From assembly GCA_945787555.1 (NCBI GenBank), contig CALZJG010000107.1, positions 1 to 63,420 of the forward strand: DNA of 63,420 bases. Direction: 5' to 3'. This stretch comes from an uncultured Chromatiaceae bacterium. Its GTDB lineage: Bacteria; Pseudomonadota; Gammaproteobacteria; DRLM01. Below, in pieces: positions 32,434 through 41,533 of the stretch. Position 1 is the stretch's first letter. Each line of letters starts with the position of its first letter. The position numbers and the translations under genes were made by a program. Under the pieces are notes generated by a model. It saw only the letters and a program-made list of their open reading frames with translations. It did not search any database and had not been told where the DNA came from.

Positions 32434-32523
32434 CCACACGGACAGGGTTGAAAGGTTTTATGGGTTAGGCATCGCTCAACCCGAGACGAGAGCGATGAAC
32501 AATTTGGCGTCCGTGCGGTGTGG
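32434..32523 (+). promoter_or_regulatory. Structured part of the rne leader
   Basis: In the 713-base gap between rluC and rne, CCACAC and GGAC (32434-32443) can pair with GTCC and GTGTGG (32509-32523), with a small bulge, enclosing ATCGCTC (32471-32477) paired with GAGCGAT (32490-32496). A further stem GCATCGC/GCGATGC lies at 32701-32719. Escherichia coli rne has a 361-base leader through which RNase E regulates its own mRNA. A similar role here is inference, since no sequence match was tested. The rest of the gap shows no gene. Confidence 0.4.
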
Positions 32524-32776
32524 GCCAACTAGGCCGACTGCGCGGGATGAAATGGCCTGCTGGGCTACGTAGAAGAAGATGTGCGCACTGCGCGCGGGGA
32601 TGACCGAGCTTGCCGATACATCGGCGCAGCTAATTTAAGCGGCCCCCGCCCTGGCGTGACAATACGATATTCCAGCAGCCGCCATCCCACAGGGTGCTTG
32701 GCATCGCAATAGGCGATGCGGGGACCAGCCCTGTGTTGTGCCGTCTGCCGGCAGGGGCGCCAGCGAGAATAGTTAC

Positions 32777-35221
32777 ATGAAGAGGATGCTGATTAACGCC
32801 ACGCAGGCTGAAGAGCTGCGCGTGGCGCTGGTGGATGGACAACACTTATACGATCTAGATATCGAGACCCCTTCCCGGGAACAGAAAAAAGCCAATATTT
32901 ACAAAGGAAAAATTACCCGCATCGAACCCAGCCTGGAAGCAGCGTTCGTCGATTTCGGCGCTGAACGCCACGGTTTTTTGCCTTTAAAGGACATCTCCTC
33001 CAGTTATTTCAAGGTGCCGGTGAGCGACCTCAATGGTCGCGTGCACATCAAGGACGTCCTGGATGAAGGCCAGGAAATCGTCGTACAGATAGACAAGGAA
33101 GAGCGCGGCACCAAGGGCGCGGCCCTGACCACGTTCATCAGTATGGCCGGTCGCTACCTGGTGTTAATGCCCAACAATCCCCGCGCCGGCGGCGTGTCGC
33201 GTCGCATCGAGGGCGAGGATCGCAGCGAACTGCGTGAAGCCATGAGCGCCCTCAATGTCCCGGAGGGCATGGGCATGATCATCCGCACCGCCGGTGTGGG
33301 CCGTTCCGTGGAAGAATTGCAGTGGGACTTGGATTACTTGCTGCGCTTATGGGAAGCGATCGAGACCGCCGGCAAGGAGCGCTCGGCGCCTTTCCTCATT
33401 TATCAGGAAAGCAACGTCATCATCCGCGCCATTCGTGATTATCTGCGCCAAGACATTGGGGAAATCCTCATCGATGACGCGGAGGTGCATCAGCAAGCGC
33501 GCGATTTCGTCCAGCAGGTCATGCCGACCTACCTGAGCCGCATCAAGCACTACAGCGACCACACCCCCCTCTTCAGCCGCTATCAGATCGAAAGCCAGAT
33601 CGAAGCCGCCTTCCGCCATGAGGTGCGCCTGCCTTCCGGCGGCGCCATTGTCATCGACCACACCGAAGCACTGGTATCCATCGACGTCAACTCTGCGCGC
33701 GCCACCCGCGGTGGCGACATCGAGGAAACGGCGCTCAACACCAACCTGGAAGCGGCCGATGAAATCGCCCGCCAATTGCGCATCCGCGACCTGGGTGGCT
33801 TGGTGGTCATCGACTTCATCGACATGACCCCGGCGCGCAATCAGCGTGAGGTGGAAAACCGCCTCAAGGACGCGCTCAAGCAAGACCGCGCCCGGGTACA
33901 GATCGGGCGCATCTCGCGTTTCGGCCTGCTGGAAATGTCCCGCCAGCGCCTGCGTCCCTCGCTGGGTGAGTACAGCCAAATCGTCTGCCCACGTTGCCAA
34001 GGCCAAGGCCGTATTCGCAGTGTGGAATCCTTGGCGCTTTCCATCCTGCGTCTGATCGAAGAAGAGACCATGAAAGAGAGTTCGGCGCGTTTGATCGCCC
34101 AATTGCCGGTGGAAGTCGCCACTTTCTTGCTCAACGAAAAGCGCGACGTGGTGCGCTCCATCGAACAGCGGCAAAACGTCGCGATCGTGCTGGTCCCCAA
34201 CCCCAACCTGCACACACCGCAGTACGAGGTCAAACGCCTACGTCGCGACGAACTGGAGGATACCTCCCAGCTCGCCAGCTACGAACTGCCCGAGGCGCCC
34301 GCAACCAGTGAAGATGCCTGGATGACTGCCGAAAGGCCGCAAGTGGAGACGCCGGCGGTCAAGACCATCGTGCCCGCCACCCCAGCCCCGCCACCGCGCG
34401 CAGAGAGCCGCCCATCCGGCGGAGACGGCGGTTTTATTAAACGCTTGTGGGACACCCTGTTCGGTATCAAGGAAGAGACACCCAGCACTACGCCGTCTGT
34501 ACCCGCCAAGCCTACTGCGCCACCACCCAAGGAGCGCACGGACGAGCAGCGCGGCACGCGAGGCCGTGGCCGAGGCGGCGACAGTCGTCGTCGCGGCGGA
34601 CAACAACAACAGCGGCGCAGCACGGGAGCCTCCGACGAGCGACGGCCTCAGCGCGGCAGCGGCGCGTCCAAGTCCAGGACATCCAAACCAGCGCCGGCTC
34701 CCGCCGCCGAAAACGCACCGCCCGCGGAGCAGCCGCCTGCCGCCTTGATCTCTCAAGAACAACCCACCACTCCCGCCGCCCCGACTTCCGGACCTGCCGG
34801 TGAATCGGCAACGGCAGCTGGCACGCGCCCAGAGGGCAGCCGTGGCTCGGGGCGCCGCCGTGGTCGGCGCGGCGGACGCGGCCGCCGCCGTGAAGGGGGC
34901 GGTGACAATGCCGGTCGGAATACCGCAGATCGCGAGCAAGCTGGCAACACTGAGCAGGCCCAAGCTCCGGCCGAAGGTCCAGTCCAAGCTCCGGCCCAGG
35001 CTCCGCCCTCACAGCAACGCGATGACACCGCCGCGCCGCCGCGTAATCGCAGCGACAACAGCACGCCGCGCACGGACGTCAGTATCGTAAAGGACGAGCA
35101 GGTATCTAGACAGCCAACGGCGCCCGCCACTCCGACGCCCCCCAGCCAAGGTAACACCGCCCGTGAAGTGGCCCCGAGCAGCGCCGCCGACAAGGCGCCA
35201 GCGGAATCTAAATCGGACTAG
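32777..35221 (+). CDS. rne: Ribonuclease E
   Basis: An 814-residue endoribonuclease that starts mRNA decay and processes rRNA and tRNA. I start at [18 protein letters not shown], as in Escherichia coli, not at the upstream 32738 start. An S1 domain covers roughly residues 38-120. The catalytic aspartates lie in [20 protein letters not shown] and [11 protein letters not shown], and the zinc link is [12 protein letters not shown]. The catalytic half ends near residue 500. The C-terminal 300 residues are a low-complexity scaffold rich in Pro, Ala and Gln with arginine clusters ([15 protein letters not shown] and [17 protein letters not shown]) expected to bind RNA and degradosome partners. It is shorter than the 1061-residue Escherichia coli protein. 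Confidence 0.95.
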   Translation: MKRMLINATQAEELRVALVDGQHLYDLDIETPSREQKKANIYKGKITRIEPSLEAAFVDFGAERHGFLPLKDISSSYFKVPVSDLNGRVHIKDVLDEGQEIVVQIDKEERGTKGAALTTFISMAGRYLVLMPNNPRAGGVSRRIEGEDRSELREAMSALNVPEGMGMIIRTAGVGRSVEELQWDLDYLLRLWEAIETAGKERSAPFLIYQESNVIIRAIRDYLRQDIGEILIDDAEVHQQARDFVQQVMPTYLSRIKHYSDHTPLFSRYQIESQIEAAFRHEVRLPSGGAIVIDHTEALVSIDVNSARATRGGDIEETALNTNLEAADEIARQLRIRDLGGLVVIDFIDMTPARNQREVENRLKDALKQDRARVQIGRISRFGLLEMSRQRLRPSLGEYSQIVCPRCQGQGRIRSVESLALSILRLIEEETMKESSARLIAQLPVEVATFLLNEKRDVVRSIEQRQNVAIVLVPNPNLHTPQYEVKRLRRDELEDTSQLASYELPEAPATSEDAWMTAERPQVETPAVKTIVPATPAPPPRAESRPSGGDGGFIKRLWDTLFGIKEETPSTTPSVPAKPTAPPPKERTDEQRGTRGRGRGGDSRRRGGQQQQRRSTGASDERRPQRGSGASKSRTSKPAPAPAAENAPPAEQPPAALISQEQPTTPAAPTSGPAGESATAAGTRPEGSRGSGRRRGRRGGRGRRREGGGDNAGRNTADREQAGNTEQAQAPAEGPVQAPAQAPPSQQRDDTAAPPRNRSDNSTPRTDVSIVKDEQVSRQPTAPATPTPPSQGNTAREVAPSSAADKAPAESKSD

Positions 35222-35247
35222 ATCGGGTATTGACCTAAGTGGGAATG

Positions 35248-35280
35248 ACACCGGGGCCGGCATGGCCCCGGTGTGTTGTT
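35248..35280 (+). terminator. Probable terminator of rne
   Basis: An 11-base stem ACACCGGGGCC/GGCCCCGGTGT (35248-35258 and 35264-35274) with a 5-base loop, followed by GTTGTT. It begins 27 bases after the rne stop. The T-run is weak, but stem and position fit. It may also serve the convergent phosphatase gene, whose stop is at 35296. Confidence 0.6.
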
Positions 35281-35295
35281 CGATGCGCTGGATTG

Positions 35296-35769
35296 TTAGA
35301 AATGCTCACTGCGCAAATGCCGTATCAGCCCTTCAGAGGCGGCCTCCACCAAATCGAGCACGCGGTCGAAACCGCTATTCGTGCCGTAATAGGGATCGGG
35401 AACATCTGTCACCTTTAACTCCGGCGCGAAGTCGAGGAATAAGCGCACTTTATGGCCATGCTCGGCGGGCGCCAACGCAAGCAGATCGCTGAGGTTGTCC
35501 TGATCCATCGCCAGGACGTAATCAAAAAGCTCGAAATCCTCAACTTCCACTCTACGCGCCCGTTGCGGGCTTAGATCGACGCCCCGTCGCAGGGCCGCGG
35601 CCTGGGCACGCGGATCAGGGGCTTTACCGATGTGATATGCATGGGTGCCCGCTGAATCGATCTCCACCTGCTCGGCCAAGCCGGTTTGCTCCAAAAAGCG
35701 CTCGAACACCGCGTAAGCCGTGGGCGATCGACAGATATTACCCATGCAAACGAACAACACTCGTACCAT
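35296..35769 (-). CDS. Low-molecular-weight protein tyrosine phosphatase
   Basis: A 157-residue phosphatase. The signature CX5R loop is at the N-terminus (VLFVCMGNICRSPTA), and the general acid is in DVPDPYYGTNSGF. The start at 35769 follows GGAG with 8-base spacing and gives MVRVLFVCMGN; the frame opens 12 codons earlier. Members act on phosphotyrosine of capsule kinases or on arginine phosphate; the substrate is unknown, and no kinase or capsule gene is in the window. It lies in the kdsB neighbourhood, as in Pseudomonas. Confidence 0.9.
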   Translation of the reverse strand: MVRVLFVCMGNICRSPTAYAVFERFLEQTGLAEQVEIDSAGTHAYHIGKAPDPRAQAAALRRGVDLSPQRARRVEVEDFELFDYVLAMDQDNLSDLLALAPAEHGHKVRLFLDFAPELKVTDVPDPYYGTNSGFDRVLDLVEAASEGLIRHLRSEHF

Positions 35770-35886
35770 ACTGCAACTCCTGTTTTCCCGCCTCGCCGGC
35801 GGCAACTACTCCACAAATACCACGGTCTTGGAAGATTTCGGAATATAACATTGCCACTCAGGCACAGCTCGATATACTTATTGACC

Positions 35887-36159
35887 ATGACGACGCTAGA
35901 TCATCACATCAACGTACAGCAACTCCGCGACTTGATCGGCGCACGCGTGCGTCATCAAGGCTCACACTGGGAAATCATCGAAATCCTGGAGGACGGGCCG
36001 GCGCTGGTATTGCAGGACGTCGACATGCACACCGTCATCCAAGCCGACCAACACGGCGAAGCACATCGCCGCGTCCCCTCCACCATCGCCATACCCATCT
36101 TTACGCGTGAACGAACGGAATTAAACCCCGTGCTGCTGAACCTGGATCTCATTACTTAA
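35887..36159 (+). CDS. Small conserved-looking hypothetical protein
   Basis: A 90-residue protein opening MTTLDHHINVQQLRDLIGAR. The segment HWEIIEILEDGPALVLQDVD suggests a small beta-barrel or OB-like fold, and the protein ends IPIFTRERTELNPVLLNLDL. It is acidic and has no signal or membrane segment. It lies, in the opposite orientation, between the tyrosine phosphatase and kdsB, and converges with kdsB. I do not recognise the family. The open frame starts earlier at 35686, but that part is antisense to the phosphatase gene. Confidence 0.65.
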   Translation: MTTLDHHINVQQLRDLIGARVRHQGSHWEIIEILEDGPALVLQDVDMHTVIQADQHGEAHRRVPSTIAIPIFTRERTELNPVLLNLDLIT

Positions 36160-36169
36160 GCCGGATAAG

Positions 36170-36934
36170 TCATCCCCGCACGCGTAACAGGGCCTCCACC
36201 CGCGCCACGTCCTGCTCGGTATCCACACCAGCGACGGATGTCGCCAGCGCCGGCGCCACGTGAATACGATGTCCGTGCCACAAGGCGCGCAGTTGTTCCA
36301 AGGATTCCGTTCGCTCGATCACACACGGTGCCCAGGTGAGGTACTCATGCAGGAACGCACAACGGTAGGCGTACAAGCCAATGTGACGAAAATACTCGGC
36401 CCCGGGCCCCGGCGTCTTACCTCCTGCCGCATAATGATCGCGGTCCCAAGGTATCGGAGCGCGGCTGAAGTAGAGGGCATAGCCCTTGGCGTCGAACACC
36501 ACTTTCACGACATTGGGATCGAATACCGCGGCGCTGTCGTGGAGAGGTTCGCACAAGGTGGCGATGCTGGCCGCGCGATGGGCGGCCAGGTTATCCGCCA
36601 CTTGCCGTATCGCCGCGGGATCGATCAAGGGTTCGTCGCCTTGCACGTTGACGATGATCTCCTCAGGCGCATAACCGCGAGTTTCCGCCACTTCCGCTAG
36701 CCGATCGGTACCCGAGCGGTGCTGGGGTGAGGTCATGCACACCTCGGCGCCGAACCCCTGCGCCGCGTCCCGCACCCGCTCGTCGTCGGTGGCGATGATC
36801 ACCTGGGCCGCACCCGCTTCGAGCGCGCGTGCATGGACATGTTGAATCATCGGCTTACCCGCCAGTATACGCAGCGGCTTTCCGGGCAGGCGCGTAGAAC
36901 CGTAGCGAGCCGGAATGACGACCCGAAAACTCAC
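36170..36934 (-). CDS. kdsB: CMP-KDO synthetase (3-deoxy-manno-octulosonate cytidylyltransferase)
   Basis: A 254-residue nucleotidyltransferase that activates KDO for lipopolysaccharide core synthesis. [20 protein letters not shown] is the CTP-binding start; [40 protein letters not shown] and [12 protein letters not shown] follow as in KdsB. Cytoplasmic. Its ATG overlaps the trm112 stop by four bases. Its presence confirms a Gram-negative lipopolysaccharide envelope. Confidence 0.95.
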   Translation of the reverse strand: MSFRVVIPARYGSTRLPGKPLRILAGKPMIQHVHARALEAGAAQVIIATDDERVRDAAQGFGAEVCMTSPQHRSGTDRLAEVAETRGYAPEEIIVNVQGDEPLIDPAAIRQVADNLAAHRAASIATLCEPLHDSAAVFDPNVVKVVFDAKGYALYFSRAPIPWDRDHYAAGGKTPGPGAEYFRHIGLYAYRCAFLHEYLTWAPCVIERTESLEQLRALWHGHRIHVAPALATSVAGVDTEQDVARVEALLRVRG

Positions 36935-37113
36935 GCCACTTCCTCACCGGGAGCCAGTTCCCGCGCCTCCTCTTCCAGCATCACCGGAATGTCATCCCGG
37001 ATCGGATAGGCCAAGCGATCGGCCTTGCACACCAGTTCGTGTTCCGCCTTGCGGTACACCAACGGCCCCTTGCACAAAGGGCACACCAATATGTCCAGTA
37101 ACTTTCTATCCAT
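36931..37113 (-). CDS. Trm112-family zinc-finger-like protein
   Basis: A 60-residue protein with [17 protein letters not shown] at the N-terminus and [20 protein letters not shown], the typical Trm112/YcaR form. Only one CxxC pair plus a lone cysteine are present. It precedes kdsB, coupled by ATGA, as YcaR does in many proteobacteria; the usual lpxK gene upstream is missing here. The bacterial function is unclear. Confidence 0.88.
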   Translation of the reverse strand: MDRKLLDILVCPLCKGPLVYRKAEHELVCKADRLAYPIRDDIPVMLEEEARELAPGEEVA

Positions 37114-37433
37114 GTCTTCCCTCGCGAGGAGTGAGTATCGCGCACGATAAAGTGTGACATTTTACCCCAACAACGAATGGATGCGCAGGGCAACTCGATC
37201 GGCGGGCAGGCAGATGATTCCAGCCTGGTGCGGATAGCCCCAGGATTGACCGGTCACCGTCGATTGCATACGGCTAACTGAATCCCCCGTCCCCGGTGGG
37301 AGACGGCATGAAGGGGCAGGAATGCCTCGCCCCGTCAGCCGGTGTCTCTCGCGCTCGTTGCTTGCTGTTCGATGCCTACAGACCATGAAGCCTGGCGGCG
37401 ATTGCGCTTAACTCGGCGCCAGCGCTCTCGAGC
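37114..37433. other. Intergenic region without a recognised gene
   Basis: About 320 bases between trm112 and the 3' end of the Cache-channel gene. G/C-rich with a few weak inverted repeats (for example CCCCGTC and GACGG around 37289). No coding frame, RNA gene or clear terminator was found. It marks the border between the conserved kdsB block and accessory DNA. Confidence 0.4.
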
Positions 37434-39572
37434 TTACCGCGCAAAAGGGTACAACGCATTGAGCGTCAAAAGTAACAATTGCCCGGTCACCATCGGCCAA
37501 AAAAGCAGTTTGGGTATGAGGTTGTCACGGTATTGGATCAAAGAGACCCCATTTATCACCGGCAACCGAATTCCCCAGCTGAACAAAACCGAGTTAACGG
37601 TGACCACCAGCAGCGCGAGGTAAGTGACGAAGTAAAAATTCTCAAGATAAATGATTTCTTTTGCTGCCAAGGTGCTGCGCAGATCGATATGGGACAGGAG
37701 AACGACGAAAAACAATGCCGAACTCGATGCCAGCACCCCCGAGGTGTTAAAGCCCAGCAAGGTATTACGGTCTTGATCCCTTGAGCTGGTCACCAGGATG
37801 GCGAATAACATGAGCAAGACCACCACCATGGGGGCAAGCTGGGAGACGAAAGGATCGAAGAAGTCTCTCTTTAGCCCGATATTGAAATAGAGCTCCGGAA
37901 ACCGATTCTGGCCGACATAGTTTTCGATGCCGAAATTAGTATTGTAACTATTGTGATGGTAATTAAAAAAGCTCTGCCATAACGTCCATCCCGATATCAC
38001 GAAGTCCTTCTCCATGCCCGGCAGCCAATCCGGGTTGAGTTGATCGTAGGCGGCCAGATCAGGAACTAACACGACGTTGCGGTCGAAATCCTGATGCCAC
38101 AAGCGTATCCATACCGACTGCCGATCCAGTGGGTAATGCCCGTAATCGAAATTCTGGCGCAAAGTGACCCGAAAATACCAACCGATGAGTTCGGTAGCCT
38201 GCTCCTTGCGCCGATAGGCTTCTTCGATCTCTAAGGCCTCGGCTTCCGGCATCACTATGCCCCGTGATAAATCTTTATGGTAGCCATCATGATAGTGCTG
38301 CCATACATAACCCGTTAATACTACGTTATTTGCTGATGAGAACTCGATGGACTGGACGAAAATTCCGGTAGGAATATACAAAGGAGGATCTTGGCGATTC
38401 AGCAGGCTCTCGCGCGTATAGGAGCGCTTAAAACCATCAAGATCCGAATGACTCACGACCGGCGTGATATGTTGCCCGGCGTCGTGATCTTCATGTAGAG
38501 AAATGTACCAAAGCGCGGCGATGCCGCTGGTCATTATGGCAGAGGCGACGAACACCGAGTACCAATAACGGTATAAATTTTGTTTTCCGAAGACAGTGGA
38601 ATACAGGACGACGAACAACAACACAAACAGGCTCCATGATAGGAGCAGATGTATCACTTGGCGTTGCGACCATGCATCACCCGGCAATAGGCTGTGCTGT
38701 TTGAACACCGTCAACACCGACCAATCGGTTCCCGGGACTGGTTCAAAATATATCCAGGAAGCCTTATTGGTGATGTCACTGATATAGGCCGCATCGCCCG
38801 GGGATTGAGACAGAATGGCATCAACGGTGTTCTTCATGGCAGGACTTTCAAAACCCGGCAAGTCCGTGAGGCGGGTCCCGGCAAGCACCTCTTCATCTAT
38901 CGGGTAATCAATGAGACGCCCAGTAGTATCAACGATAAAACTATAGCCATCATTACCCAGATCAGTCAGGTCTATCCTTTTCTGTAAAGCCGCCAAGGCA
39001 TGGTTGACGAACACCAACCCTATCGGCCGTCCATCACGTATTACTGGCGCCAGATACTCCACTAACCAAGTCTGGCTAATTTCGCCATGGTAGAGTTCAT
39101 TCCAATGGGGTTGTTCACTCAACGCGTCGGCATACCAGCGATATTGCGTCTCTGTGTAATCGTAGTGATCAGCGACATCGAGGCGCTGAATGCTACGGTG
39201 TTGACGAATCAGATAGGGGGCATAAAGGCGTAGATCGGAATCAAAGGCGTAGGGCTCGAAGGCGACCCCTGCGCCAAACACACGCGGATGGGCCAGAAGT
39301 ATCCTTTTTAGTTCACGCTCGACATCGCCGGCGGTGAATGCCGTCTTGCCGAGTTCTTCAGCCAATGTCGTTGCCGCCAGCGGCAGCGGCGCCAGGGCTT
39401 GTTCAATATCAACTACGAGCTCACGCGTTTCCGCCAAGGCATGCTGCGAGGATTCAAAGCGCTCTGTGGTTATATGCTGATAATAGTCATAGCTTGCAAA
39501 AACGGCCCAAAGCAATGAGATGAGGGTAACGAGCGCAAAGACCGCGAATTTCCATTTCTGTGACGGCATCAC
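37434..39572 (-). CDS. Double Cache sensor fused to a pentameric ligand-gated ion channel
   Basis: A 712-residue membrane protein. Helix 1 (9-28) leads into an extracytoplasmic region (about 33-300) of dCache type: a long helix, RWYADALSEQPHWNELYHGE, then EYLAPVIRDGRPIGLVFVNH and a second lobe with GYSFIVDTTGRLIDYP. Helices at 308-328 and 338-357 return the chain outside. Residues 390-570 look like a Cys-loop/Pro-loop receptor ligand domain: PLYIPTGIFVQSIEF, NFDYGHYPLDRQSVWIRLW (the loop signature) and LYFNIGLKRDFFDPFV before M1. Four helices follow: M1 572-594, M2 607-627, M3 641-664, M4 688-708. This topology puts both sensory parts outside, as needed. It is divergent from a binding-protein gene. 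Ligand and ion selectivity are unknown. The channel call rests on motif order and topology. Confidence 0.78.
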   Translation of the reverse strand: MMPSQKWKFAVFALVTLISLLWAVFASYDYYQHITTERFESSQHALAETRELVVDIEQALAPLPLAATTLAEELGKTAFTAGDVERELKRILLAHPRVFGAGVAFEPYAFDSDLRLYAPYLIRQHRSIQRLDVADHYDYTETQYRWYADALSEQPHWNELYHGEISQTWLVEYLAPVIRDGRPIGLVFVNHALAALQKRIDLTDLGNDGYSFIVDTTGRLIDYPIDEEVLAGTRLTDLPGFESPAMKNTVDAILSQSPGDAAYISDITNKASWIYFEPVPGTDWSVLTVFKQHSLLPGDAWSQRQVIHLLLSWSLFVLLFVVLYSTVFGKQNLYRYWYSVFVASAIMTSGIAALWYISLHEDHDAGQHITPVVSHSDLDGFKRSYTRESLLNRQDPPLYIPTGIFVQSIEFSSANNVVLTGYVWQHYHDGYHKDLSRGIVMPEAEALEIEEAYRRKEQATELIGWYFRVTLRQNFDYGHYPLDRQSVWIRLWHQDFDRNVVLVPDLAAYDQLNPDWLPGMEKDFVISGWTLWQSFFNYHHNSYNTNFGIENYVGQNRFPELYFNIGLKRDFFDPFVSQLAPMVVVLLMLFAILVTSSRDQDRNTLLGFNTSGVLASSSALFFVVLLSHIDLRSTLAAKEIIYLENFYFVTYLALLVVTVNSVLFSWGIRLPVINGVSLIQYRDNLIPKLLFWPMVTGQLLLLTLNALYPFAR

Positions 39573-39597
39573 AATTAGTCCCTTGTATTTTTATTAG

Positions 39598-39611
39598 CCA
39601 GTGCGCGCTGG
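39598..39611. promoter_or_regulatory. Palindrome in the divergent promoter region
   Basis: CCAGTGCGCGCTGG, a 14-base near-palindrome (6 of 7 pairs), lies in the 103-base gap between the divergent Cache-channel and binding-protein genes. It could be an operator for shared control. No regulator gene is adjacent, and no clear -35/-10 pair was fixed. Confidence 0.3.
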
Positions 39612-39675
39612 ATTAGATTCTAGGCCTATGGTAGAAAAGGCAGATTAAGGATACAACATCGGAGTTAAACCAAGG

Positions 39676-40842
39676 ATGGGTAAATCTAGGATAACGAGCA
39701 TTATCGCTTTGGTCCTGGTGTTGTTCTCCCCGGTCCATGCCGAGCAATCCTCTATCATGCTTGGCACCACCACGGCGCTCACAGGGCCGGCCAAAGACTT
39801 AGGACTAGCCATGGTCAAAGGCATGCGGGCGCATTTCAACGAAGTGAATCTTGCGGGAGGTCTCTACGGGCGAAATATAGAATTGATCGCTTTAGATGAC
39901 GGTTATCACCCCGCTAGTTCTCGCGTCCAGATGCAGAAATTGATCGACGAGTATGGTGTCTTGGCGGTGGTCGGCAATGTCGGCACGCCCACCGCCAAGG
40001 TCACCGTTCCACTTGCCAACGCCAATAATGTGCCTCTCATCGGCGCCTTTACCGGTGCGGGACTGCTACGCCAACAACCGCCCGATCGATACATCGTCAA
40101 TTACAGGGCCAGTTACGAAGAGGAAACAGCAGCCATTATCAATGCAATTCTGGAGCAAGGCATTCATGCCGAACAAATTGCCTTCTTCACCCAGCACGAT
40201 AGCTATGGAGACGCGGGTTATCAGGGCGCTATAAAAGCATTGAGAGAAAATGGCTATGCCGAGGGCGAAAGATTGACGCATGCGCGCTATCCAAGAAACA
40301 CCCTCGACATCGAAGAGGCGCTGGTCGAGATCATCACCGCCAAAAACACCCCCCGCGCCGTGATTATAGTCGGCACCTACGGCCCCGCCGCCCGATTCAT
40401 ACGTCAGGCGAACATGGTGCTGCCGGATACACTGTTCTTTAATATCTCATTCGTTGGTGCCGACGCGCTGGCACGAGAATTGAAGGGTTGTTGTGACAAT
40501 GTCTACATCAGCCAGGTCGTGCCCCCCTTGGATAATGAGTTATCCGCCACCGTGGCATATCGCCGCTCTCTCACACTGAAAGATAGCAATGGCACTGAGG
40601 ACTACGTCTCTTTTGAAGGCTATCTAGTGGCGCGCATCGTCACGGCGGCGATACGCCAGGCTGGCCCGGATGTCAATCGAGATTCATTCATCGATGCCAT
40701 CGAAACCTTTCACGAGTTGGACATAGGCATCGGGGAGAAAATTAAGTTCGGCAAGGACGATCACCAAGGCAGCCACCATGTTTGGTTGACACGCATACAC
40801 GGCAAACGAGTGGTTGCCGCCGATTGGCAGACGCTCAATTGA
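39676..40842 (+). CDS. Branched-chain-amino-acid-type periplasmic binding protein
   Basis: A 388-residue type I periplasmic binding protein of the LivJ/Peripla_BP_6 group. The signal peptide is cleaved after about residue 22 (LFSPVHA). The mature start IMLGTTTALTGPAKDLGLAM, the hinge-side VLAVVGNVGTPTAKVTVPLA and FFTQHDSYGDAGYQGAIKAL are typical. No transporter permease or ATPase is nearby, so it is unlikely to serve uptake. Its divergent partner is the Cache-channel gene, and similar solitary binding proteins elsewhere deliver ligand to Cache-type sensors. Delivery of a ligand to the channel is the inference. Ligand unknown; an amino acid, amide or urea-like compound would fit the family. 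Confidence 0.85.
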   Translation: MGKSRITSIIALVLVLFSPVHAEQSSIMLGTTTALTGPAKDLGLAMVKGMRAHFNEVNLAGGLYGRNIELIALDDGYHPASSRVQMQKLIDEYGVLAVVGNVGTPTAKVTVPLANANNVPLIGAFTGAGLLRQQPPDRYIVNYRASYEEETAAIINAILEQGIHAEQIAFFTQHDSYGDAGYQGAIKALRENGYAEGERLTHARYPRNTLDIEEALVEIITAKNTPRAVIIVGTYGPAARFIRQANMVLPDTLFFNISFVGADALARELKGCCDNVYISQVVPPLDNELSATVAYRRSLTLKDSNGTEDYVSFEGYLVARIVTAAIRQAGPDVNRDSFIDAIETFHELDIGIGEKIKFGKDDHQGSHHVWLTRIHGKRVVAADWQTLN

Positions 40843-40966
40843 AGATACTCTATTTCAAGTCACGCTGGTCCTATCACATCTAGCGTCAGCTCGACACTGG
40901 TGGTGCGGTTGATGATTGGGGCCGAAACACCGCTCGCGTTAACCCCCCCTGTGTCTCAGCAGGCCC

Positions 40967-41533
40967 TTAGGCAGAAACTTTCACCATGCATGCGCAGACC
41001 CTTTCGGCACGGGCCAGTACTTGTCCACCTGGCCTGCACTCAGGAAAAATCGCGGTAGAAACCCGATCTTGTCCCTGGCAGATCATTTCACTCCGCTGCA
41101 CTGGTGTCAGTATTACACGCATTCCCAGGATATGCGCGTACCGAGAACGCATGACCTGTGTTTTCACTTTCATTAGCTCAGCAATCTTTTCATGTATGGC
41201 ATTCATATCGGCATCATCTTACGCCGTGAGCCTATTGACTTCCTTTTGCACCAAGTCTTCACGCCCCTTCAAGATCACTAAATCACGATCCAGCATTAAA
41301 TGCATCTTATCCACATGAGTTTTCTGCTCGTCACTCAGCGTCTTTGCCCAATGCTATGTGAAATGATGCGACGACTTATGTGACTTGTTCTTGTGAGCTT
41401 CAGTCATCTTGTCTTGGCTGGCATGGGGGCCGTCGGAACCATGATGAGCAGCTGACTTCTCGGCCTCCGCGGTAACCGTGGTTGAAGTGAAGAATGCGAT
41501 GGCCATGGTGAAGAATAAAAGGCTACGAATCAT
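40967..41533 (-). pseudogene. Spy/CpxP-like periplasmic metal-stress protein with two in-frame stops
   Basis: One reading frame interrupted twice. The first part (41354-41533) encodes a signal peptide (MIRSLLFFTMAIAFFTSTTV) and a His-rich stretch ending HKSSHHFT, then TAG. The frame goes on with HWAKTLSDEQKTHVDKMHLM, LDRDLVILKGREDLVQKEVN, a TAA, then DDADMNAIHEKIAELMKVKT and RVILTPVQRSEM, the helical pattern of Spy/CpxP and heavy-metal-resistance proteins. Both stops could come from Gln codons by one C-to-T change (CAG to TAG, CAA to TAA). Most likely inactivated; the N-terminal His-rich peptide alone could still be made and exported. A ribosome-like GGAGGAG lies 12 bases before the ATG at 41533. 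Confidence 0.7.

Noticed and set aside
34238-34987. 249-codon minus-strand frame inside rne
   Set aside because: A shadow of the low-complexity RNase E tail; glycine, arginine and alanine runs mirror the coding strand.
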